Of a stretch of 42,394 bases of DNA, positions 35,280 to 41,571 are shown piece by piece (position 1 is the first letter of the stretch; the number at the start of each line of letters is the position of its first letter). The stretch comes from Chromatiales bacterium (GTDB taxonomy: Bacteria; Pseudomonadota; Gammaproteobacteria; UBA6429): positions 1 to 42,394 of the forward strand of contig JALTJN010000417.1 in assembly GCA_027076405.1 (NCBI GenBank). The letters run 5' to 3'. A program made the translations under genes and the position numbers. The notes under the pieces were generated by a model. It searched no databases and was not told the origin of the DNA. It saw nothing but the letters and a program-made list of their open reading frames with translations.

Positions 35280-36083
35280 TCACTTTATTAATGTTTGATT
35301 TAATAAGCTTTTGGTAATATCAATAGGTTCGTTATCTTTAATTGGTTTATATTTGAAAGTATTGCTTGATAGCCCTTGATTTATAATGAAATCACTAAAT
35401 ACCACATGAAACAGGTTGGGTTTGTGTGGGTTTCCTAATGTGTATTCAATAGGTAAAAAACCATTCTTTTTGAACGAAATTAATAAATTCGAAAATCTTT
35501 TCAGAAAGGATATGATTTGTGCTTTATTTTTTTTAAATGACTTCTTGTTTTTTGCATATTCTTTGAAGTTGTGAGGGTTAATCTCACCAATAAATAATAT
35601 TTTTTCTTTGTCGCATTTTGCTCTAAAGTTATATATTGATAATAAATTTCTTATTGTGCCTATATAATCTTCACCACTTAAAAGTCCTGTCCCAAAAATA
35701 TAATAGTTAGTGTCAAACGGCATTTTTCTATTGGTGGTTTTCGACAGATTAATGCGAATAGTTTGTTTGTGTTTTCCTCGTCTTGTTACAACCCATTGGT
35801 AGTTGCCGTCATATAAATTAGTGGTGGTAGAATCAATTGTGTCATCGAATGTTGTAATTGTTTTTAATTTGTCAGGTGGTTGTCCAAACACCTCTGTTAG
35901 AATATTTGTATCACTGGTTGTAGCCTTAAGGTTAAACTTATAATCAATTATAGAAGATATATTTTTTAAAATTATTTTTTTAAAAATATCTGAGTTACAG
36001 TTTATTGCTTCTGCATTAGATGATGTTGAAAATAACATAAAAAATACAAACATTATTTTTCTTGAAAAAACAGAAGTTTTCAT
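35280..36083 (-). CDS. LolA-like periplasmic protein, candidate immunity protein
   Basis: 267 residues with a signal peptide (MKTSVFSRKIMFVFFMLFST, cleavage near NAEA). The fold hints are LolA/LolB-like: DKLKTITTFDDTI, LYDGNYQWVVTRRGKHKQTI and a C-terminal FKYKPIKDNEPIDITKS. It lies two bases downstream of the LysM-domain gene and is probably co-translated. Periplasmic LolA-like proteins next to effector genes are often immunity proteins; the role here is inferred. Confidence 0.5.
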   Translation of the reverse strand: MKTSVFSRKIMFVFFMLFSTSSNAEAINCNSDIFKKIILKNISSIIDYKFNLKATTSDTNILTEVFGQPPDKLKTITTFDDTIDSTTTNLYDGNYQWVVTRRGKHKQTIRINLSKTTNRKMPFDTNYYIFGTGLLSGEDYIGTIRNLLSIYNFRAKCDKEKILFIGEINPHNFKEYAKNKKSFKKNKAQIISFLKRFSNLLISFKKNGFLPIEYTLGNPHKPNLFHVVFSDFIINQGLSSNTFKYKPIKDNEPIDITKSLLNQTLIK

Positions 36084-36085
36084 TA

Positions 36086-36928
36086 TTAATATATTCCTTT
36101 TCCTTCACTCATCACTTTTACGTTGCCAAATTTATAACCGCCCCACAAATGTAGCCCAACACCTGCTAAAGGTATAGGTATTGTATAAATCCCAGGTTTA
36201 ACAATGCCTAAATTCTTGATAGTGCTTTCGGTTAAGTACCGTAATTTTTTGTATTTTTCTATCGTGTCGACTACTGAACCTAACCCCTTTACTCCTTTGA
36301 GTATATCGCCTAGTTTTGCACCAATAGCGACATCAAAATCCCATCCCCCTGAAACACCATTCATTTCTTTTGGAAATTCATAACCATGAGCAAATACAAA
36401 AGCAGCACCAATGCTTGCTCCTAGACCCGGACCAAATTTATAACCATTAATGTTTATGGTAACATTTCTTACATCAGGAATGTCATCGCCTAAATTATAC
36501 ATAACACCAGTTAAATCATGAGCTCCAACGATAAATAGATCTCCAGAATGAACTTTAGCTAATCCAGCCCATATTTTTTTTAATTTTGTATTAGGTTTGC
36601 TTTCAATTTGGGTTGGTGGAACATGAACTTTTTTGGGAGGGAGATATATGACGCCAGGTTGATCTGCGCTTCTAAATATGAGGTTTTTATTATCTTCAGT
36701 AACTTTTGTACAACCAACATATTTTTTAAGGTACCAATTTACCTCTTCAGCATCTCGGGTTTGAAAATTATTATAAATGAGTTCCCAAGGTTTCATATTA
36801 TATTCCCGAGCCAAAGTTTCCCAGCTATCCCCATCTTTCACTTTATATGACATATAACCTGATGGTTTGAAATGATTTGAAATAATCTTAGAAGGGGGTT
36901 TCGTTAACATTTGCTGCTCCATATTCAT
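36086..36928 (-). CDS. LysM-domain effector-like protein
   Basis: 280 residues, no signal peptide. Residues 26–97 form a LysM-type domain of the kind found in putative secreted effectors: YKVKDGDSWETLAREYNMKP, WELIYNNF, VNWYLKKYVGC and GVIYLPPKK. The C-terminal part is glycine-rich with repeated hydrophobic patches (FGPGLGASIGAAFVFAHGYE; GGWDFDVAIGAKLGD), possibly membrane-inserting. It begins a minus-strand group with two membrane/periplasmic partners. Likely an effector with immunity genes; no catalytic motif is visible. Confidence 0.6.
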   Translation of the reverse strand: MNMEQQMLTKPPSKIISNHFKPSGYMSYKVKDGDSWETLAREYNMKPWELIYNNFQTRDAEEVNWYLKKYVGCTKVTEDNKNLIFRSADQPGVIYLPPKKVHVPPTQIESKPNTKLKKIWAGLAKVHSGDLFIVGAHDLTGVMYNLGDDIPDVRNVTININGYKFGPGLGASIGAAFVFAHGYEFPKEMNGVSGGWDFDVAIGAKLGDILKGVKGLGSVVDTIEKYKKLRYLTESTIKNLGIVKPGIYTIPIPLAGVGLHLWGGYKFGNVKVMSEGKGIY

Positions 36929-37058
36929 TTGAACTCCTGTAATAAAATTTATGGTAAATATTACGTGTTACGGAGTCAACACTAATACTTACTATTCCCG
37001 TCATAGTTAAAAACCGGAGTCAAATCAAAATACTCCTGAATATAAGCTAGGATTAAAA

Positions 37059-37399
37059 TTTGACCCAGTTCACATTCTTTCGCCAAATGCTTGCTCTCAC
37101 CCCCTCAAGCCATTAAAATACCTCCAAACAAAGTCTGGAAATAGTGGGCTTTATAGGAAATCGGAGTTAATCCACATTAAAATAATATGTGATTAATTTC
37201 AAATTAAATATCACCTAACCGCACTGGTAGGGGATATCAAGGACAAGGCCTAACGGCTCAAAACAAGGATGTGGTATATCAAACCTCAAACTCATAAAAC
37301 GCAAAACCAATCACACTACAAACGTGTGAAATGTGTTGTTATGCCTGTTGAACTTACAAAAACACTCATTCAAAACAAACAAGAACAGGATGGTTCTCT
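37059..37399 (+). promoter_or_regulatory. Conserved module leader, copy 3
   Basis: TTGACCCAGTTCACAT at the left boundary, TTGCTC (37091–37096), 17 bases, TAAAAT (37114–37119), then CAAGGACAAGG, ACAAGGATGTGG, TCACAC/GTGTGA and AGAAC-[AGGATG]-GTTCT (37382–37397). Nearly identical to copy 2 from about 37184 to the ATG. The preceding 36929–37058 shows no gene. Confidence 0.65.
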
Positions 37400-38239
37400 A
37401 TGAAACTTTTCGCTGGCACACGTTCGCTTTTTACTGCTTTAATTTTAGTGAGTTTGGTTTTTGGCTTGCAGGCGTGTAGTGGGGGAGGGGGTTCGTCAAC
37501 ACCTGCAACGCCAGCAAACGCGAATCCTATTGGTTACTATGCAGGCACTTTAACTGTCGCCTCGCCTGCACAAGCGAACTTAACAGCAAAAGCAATTGTA
37601 GATAGTGATAAATTTTTATTAGTTCATATTGATAATTCAGCAACGCAAAACACCTTGCTTTATAAAGGCACGTTTACGGCAATGACAGCGACGACATTTA
37701 CTGCTGATGTTCGTATTTATCGCAACGGTGCTTTTCTAAGAACAGCCACTATTTCAAATGGAAGTATTACTGAAAAATCGTCGATGAGTGGTACATTAAG
37801 TGGTACTGGTGATTATACGGCTACGAGTTTTAGTTTGACGTATGATACTACCGTGAATGCACGAACGCCTTTGGTGTCTGCTAATGGAGAGATTTGGATT
37901 GTGCCAACTACTGCTAGCACTGGAATTGGCCTAGATCTTAATGCTACAAAATTACGTGCTTTTGTCTTAGATAATATTGCAATTGTACATGATACGCTTA
38001 AAGGCTGTTCTGTGGGGGGCGCGGGATTAGTATTGACAAATTTGAATAGCGGACAATCTGGACGAATTCGAAAATATAATGCGAATTTAGTGAGCACGAG
38101 TAATTGTGTAAATTATGCTGCTGATTTTTCTCTAACGGGATATATAACCACTTTTGACAATACTGCTAACGATGACCGCTATCTCTGGATTACCTATAAT
38201 GATAATAACTTTTTCGCAGGTGAATTAGTTAAACAATAA
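37400..38239 (+). CDS. Putative lipoprotein of the repeated module, copy 3
   Basis: 279 residues, lipoprotein signal with C26 followed by SGGGGSS. The first half is nearly the same as copy 2; the region after NARTPLVSANGEIWIV is different (LDLNATKLRAFVLDNIAIVH) and the last 20 residues agree again. The protein contains no recognised enzyme or binding motif. It is followed after 34 bases by the third TPS gene. Confidence 0.78.
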   Translation: MKLFAGTRSLFTALILVSLVFGLQACSGGGGSSTPATPANANPIGYYAGTLTVASPAQANLTAKAIVDSDKFLLVHIDNSATQNTLLYKGTFTAMTATTFTADVRIYRNGAFLRTATISNGSITEKSSMSGTLSGTGDYTATSFSLTYDTTVNARTPLVSANGEIWIVPTTASTGIGLDLNATKLRAFVLDNIAIVHDTLKGCSVGGAGLVLTNLNSGQSGRIRKYNANLVSTSNCVNYAADFSLTGYITTFDNTANDDRYLWITYNDNNFFAGELVKQ

Positions 38240-38273
38240 TTAAAATTTATTATTAGTATTTAAGGAAGTAAAA

Positions 38274-38915
38274 ATGCAGGGAACGCAAACACCCCACTCT
38301 CATGCGAGTTTAAAAAAAGAAACCGTTTGGTTTAAAACCAAACTGATTTCTCAGTTTTTAACCTTAAGTTTTCTTTTAACGCAACCTTTTTATCTTTCTT
38401 ATCTTCACGCTGCCCCTGTCGGTGGTAATGTGGTTGGCGGTACGGGTTCAATCAGCCAATCTGACCTCACCACTACTATAAATCAAACTTCACAAAATCT
38501 TGCCGTTAACTGGCAAAGTTTTGATGTTAACAGCAATGAAAAAGTTAATTTTGTACAACCCAACTCTTCTTCTATCGTCTTAAACCGTATTCTTGGAAAT
38601 AACGGCTCGGTTATTCAAGGCCAAATTAATGCAAATGGTCAGGTTATTTTAGTGAACCCGAATGGTGTTTTCTTTACACCGACTGCAACCGTTAATGTGG
38701 GTGGAATTGTCGCTTCAAGTTTAGATATGGCCCCATCTGATTTTATGAACGGGAACTATATTTTTAATGATGTATTAGGAACAGATGGTGCTGTTGTTAA
38801 TAGTGGTTTAATCACCGCTTCTTTAGGTGGTAATGTTGCTCTCATTGGTAAGCAAGTGAAGAACGACGGTTTGATTTCAGCTAAACTCGGTTCAGTTGTT
38901 TTAGCAGCGGGTTAA
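38274..38915 (+). CDS. Truncated TPS protein, copy 3 (longest)
   Basis: 213 residues. It has the longest TPS part of the three: after NPNGVFFTPTATVNVGGIVA it runs through SSLDMAPSDFMNGNYIFNDV, NSGLITASLGGNVALIGKQV and ends at LISAKLGSVVLAAG, a point where full-length haemagglutinins continue. It includes nearly the whole secretion domain, so it could still be recognised by a TpsB transporter, but the passenger is absent. Confidence 0.8.
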   Translation: MQGTQTPHSHASLKKETVWFKTKLISQFLTLSFLLTQPFYLSYLHAAPVGGNVVGGTGSISQSDLTTTINQTSQNLAVNWQSFDVNSNEKVNFVQPNSSSIVLNRILGNNGSVIQGQINANGQVILVNPNGVFFTPTATVNVGGIVASSLDMAPSDFMNGNYIFNDVLGTDGAVVNSGLITASLGGNVALIGKQVKNDGLISAKLGSVVLAAG

Positions 38916-38984
38916 TATCAAGTGAATAGCCTGCTTGATTATTATGTTGTTGCTATTCTACAATACATGAATAACCATTTGTCT

Positions 38985-39047
38985 GGGGTAGCTATTGCAA
39001 ACTATCTTTTGCATATCAATACAGAGATAAATTAAACCAGCTACCCC
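38985..39047 (+). terminator. Inverted repeat downstream of TPS copy 3
   Basis: GGGGTAGCT (38985–38993) and AGCTACCCC (39039–39047) are perfect 9-bp inverses with a 45-base loop, in the 180-base gap between TPS copy 3 and its cargo. There is no T-run directly after, so terminator activity is uncertain; it may instead mark a cassette boundary. Confidence 0.3.
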
Positions 39048-39095
39048 CTTGAGTTTGTTATTAAGAATTAATACCAAAAAAAGAGAAATTTTAAT

Positions 39096-39650
39096 ATGGG
39101 TACCATTGCTGAACATATAGAAAAAAACCAGAATCTAATTTCAAGTATTAGCCAGCCCCTTGCTGTTATGGGTTTAAATAAGCTTGGGAAAAAAGTAGCA
39201 GGAAAATTATTAACTCCAGCTGTATGGGTGGCTAATTATGCAATTAATGGCAAGGTACCTGATAAAGTGGATTTAAGTTTATTTGGTACAGGACTGCTCG
39301 GCGGAGCATCTGGCCCTGCATCGATTGTAACAGGTATAGTTAAATCTGTTGTGGACGATGATCTGGAGCAGAAACTTAAAGTTGTACGAAGTAGTGAAAA
39401 GTCCGAGTTTAGTAAAAATATTAAAGCAGCCTATGGGTTTTCCTCTGCACCCGCAGCTATTAATGCTATGACAATAGCAAGTATAGGTGGTACGGCATGG
39501 CAACACCCAAATGGATTATGGGTTTATATTACTGATAGAAATAATCACCTGGTTTCGAATTTTGAACCACAAAAATATACAAGACGGTATCGACCTGTTT
39601 GGCCTTTACAATCAATGGGTGCAGGTAAGTTTAGATTTACGAGTAAATAA
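39096..39650 (+). CDS. Hypothetical cargo protein of copy 3, effector-like
   Basis: 184 residues without a signal peptide. The N-terminal half has hydrophobic glycine-rich patches (LLTPAVWVANYAINGKVPDK; FGTGLLGGASGPASIVTG), the C-terminal half is polar and aromatic (GGTAWQHPNGLWVYITDRNN, YTRRYRPVWPLQ). No family recognised. One base separates it from a gene with a signal peptide, the same effector/immunity spacing seen at 29043/29045 and 36083/36086. Confidence 0.55.
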   Translation: MGTIAEHIEKNQNLISSISQPLAVMGLNKLGKKVAGKLLTPAVWVANYAINGKVPDKVDLSLFGTGLLGGASGPASIVTGIVKSVVDDDLEQKLKVVRSSEKSEFSKNIKAAYGFSSAPAAINAMTIASIGGTAWQHPNGLWVYITDRNNHLVSNFEPQKYTRRYRPVWPLQSMGAGKFRFTSK

Positions 39651-39651
39651 A

Positions 39652-39987
39652 ATGTATCCAAAAATTATTTTATTATTATGCGCACTTCTGCCGGCAACTG
39701 TTTTTTCAGCTTCAAATGATTTTGATGAAATGTGTGATTATTTTACAAAATTAGATAAAACATTAGCTATAAAAAATATGAGCAAATCACAGCAAACTGC
39801 TTTTATAAATGAGCGTATTATAAAAAACCTAAAAGAAAATAGTTCTGCTCGTAAAATATGGGAAGTTATAATTTATGCTGTTCCAGAAGAACGGTACGAA
39901 ATGGTTAAATCGACAGCAATTGAACTACTGCATAAAGATTGGCAATGTAAATCTATGAAAAACCATATTTCAAAGACAGGTAAATGA
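39652..39987 (+). CDS. Periplasmic small protein, candidate immunity protein
   Basis: 111 residues from the ATG at 39652 (the frame is open further upstream but the signal peptide sets the start). Signal peptide MYPKIILLLCALLPATVFSA, mature part SNDFDEMCDYFTKLDKTLAI to WQCKSMKNHISKTGK with two cysteines. Position and export fit an immunity protein for the upstream effector-like protein. No family confirmed. Confidence 0.6.
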   Translation: MYPKIILLLCALLPATVFSASNDFDEMCDYFTKLDKTLAIKNMSKSQQTAFINERIIKNLKENSSARKIWEVIIYAVPEERYEMVKSTAIELLHKDWQCKSMKNHISKTGK

Positions 39988-39992
39988 AGTTA

Positions 39993-40787
39993 TTACATCC
40001 ATTCTGTTGGGGTTATACAATTATACTCCTTATGTTTTTTAACGGAAAATTTAGCTGAATCTATTATTTTTTTGATTTCTTTTTTTACCGGTATTTGGCT
40101 TTTAAAGGTTATAAAGTCTAACTCTATTCCATATTTTATTTTAGTGTCTATCGAAAACCACCGTATTCGCTTTGTATTTTGTTTATTGTCTAGTTCGGTA
40201 ACATCACAAGAAAAAGTTGTCTTCCCTGATTGATAGCAGTTGTTTTTAATAATATTTCTGTTTAATAGGGCTGATTGTTTGATGTTCTTTATTATTTCGG
40301 GTGTTGATATGTTTTGTGTACTGAAGCATCTAGGTCTGAATTCTGCAACCTTATATTTCTTATCGGATAAAATGAAATATTCAAAGATCGAACCTTTGTC
40401 AGTTTTTTTTACCCATTTTTTATTTAAAGTAAAAGTGTAGTTAAATTTTGAGAAAACATTTCTTCCTTTTTTTATTTTTGTTCCAGTATTTTTGATTGGG
40501 TTGTTTTTATTAACATGAAAATAACCTGAGTAGATTGCGACTCTATTTTTAATCTCATTTTTATAGGATACCGTAAAAACAGTCAATAAAATAAAACAAA
40601 CAAATGAAATAAAAGCAATAATTAGACTTTGCTTTATTTTTACTAAAAGAAGTGAAGTTGACGTCGCGAGCATCAAAAAAACAACATATAAAAATATAAA
40701 ATATTTTTCTTTTAAATGATGAATGTCAATATAAAATACCGTAAACGGCCATATTGAAAAAAAAAACAATGCCAAATACAGACCCAA
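39993..40787 (-). CDS. Membrane protein, 5' end displaced by a poly-A tract
   Basis: 264 residues as drawn from a TTG at 40787. Two or three N-terminal membrane helices (residues 2–17, 29–49 and 53–75), then a soluble domain (YTFTLNKKWVKKTDKGSIFE, FRPRCFSTQNIS, TFSCDVTEL). A more natural start is ATG 40872 in another frame (MQTIILLSLVLITGFLFKKE), which meets this frame at a run of ten A (40757–40766). With a one-base slip the two would form one protein of about 293 residues. No family recognised. It is convergent with the cargo of copy 3. Confidence 0.55.
   Translation of the reverse strand: MGLYLALFFFSIWPFTVFYIDIHHLKEKYFIFLYVVFLMLATSTSLLLVKIKQSLIIAFISFVCFILLTVFTVSYKNEIKNRVAIYSGYFHVNKNNPIKNTGTKIKKGRNVFSKFNYTFTLNKKWVKKTDKGSIFEYFILSDKKYKVAEFRPRCFSTQNISTPEIIKNIKQSALLNRNIIKNNCYQSGKTTFSCDVTELDNKQNTKRIRWFSIDTKIKYGIELDFITFKSQIPVKKEIKKIIDSAKFSVKKHKEYNCITPTEWM
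40757..40766 (+). repeat. A10 homopolymer at the frame junction of the 39993–40872 gene
   Basis: Ten consecutive A (T in the coding strand). The N-terminal frame beginning at ATG 40872 and the C-terminal frame meet here; a one-base length change restores one continuous membrane protein. It could be a phase-variable tract, a fixed frameshift or a sequencing error. Confidence 0.6.
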
Positions 40788-41101
40788 TGATAATGCGCGA
40801 GTATGGATTTTTTTCTTTTTTGAATAAAAAACCAGTAATTAAAACGAGAGATAATAAAATTATTGTTTGCATGTTATCGCTATCTTATCAAATATTTATT
40901 AAATATTTATTAAATATAAACAAAAAGAGACCGGAGGTCGGTATAAGCGTAAAAAGCCACCTTTAGTTCCTGACGGAAACGGACTAAATATGTAAAGCTG
41001 TTTAACGGACAAATATTTAATGTTTTTTTTTAGCTCTTATTTTCATCCAATTACCCTGAAATTGATAAATAAATAGAATTTCACTTTTGAAAAATAATTC
41101 T

Positions 41102-41218
41102 GACTATTTTGATGTTAAACAAGGATTATCTGATGATGATTCTCACGAGATTAATGAAGAAACGTATAAATTTAAGTCAGAAGAGTGGCAGCTTTTACTC
41201 ATGTACCCACTAAATTGA
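41102..41218 (+). pseudogene. Remnant of a coding sequence before module copy 4
   Basis: An open frame without a start codon encodes DYFDVKQGLSDDDSHEINEE and ...EEWQLLLMYPLN before a TGA. Its composition is protein-like. The rest of the 40873–41229 stretch has no gene; it includes an 8-bp hairpin with a bulge near 40962–40988 (TTTAGT-CC/GGACTAAA). It is likely the tail of a gene replaced by the module. Confidence 0.3.
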
Positions 41219-41229
41219 TCAAAAATGAA

Positions 41230-41571
41230 ATATGACCCAGTTCACATTTTTCCTCCAAATGCTTGCTCTCACCCCCTCAAGCCATTAAAATACCTCCAAA
41301 CAAAGTCTGGAAATAGTGGGCTTTTTAGGAATTCGAAGTGAAACCGCATGGAAATAATGCGTGATTTATTTCAAAGTAAATATCACCTCACCGCACAGGT
41401 AAGGGGTATCAAGGACAAGGCTTAACGAGTCATAACAAGGATGTGGCATATCAAACCTCAAACTCATAAAACGCAAAACCAATCACACCTCAAACGGGTG
41501 AAATGTGTTGTTGTGTCTGTTGAACTTACAAAAATACTCATTCAAAACAAACAAGAACAGGATGGTTCTCT
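41230..41571 (+). promoter_or_regulatory. Conserved module leader, copy 4
   Basis: Left boundary TATGACCCAGTTCACAT, TTGCTC-17-TAAAAT, CAAGGACAAGG, ACAAGGATGTGG and AGAAC-[AGGATG]-GTTCT (41554–41569) two bases before the ATG. The TCACAC/GTGTGA hairpin reads TCACACC/GGGTGA here, a pair of changes that keeps most of the stem. It is closest to copy 1 in its 5' half and to copies 2/3 in its 3' part. Confidence 0.65.

Noticed and set aside
27711..41571. Possible CRISPR array from the repeated sequences
   Set aside because: Repeats are ~341 bp leaders or coding duplicates kilobases apart; there are no short direct repeats with unique spacers.
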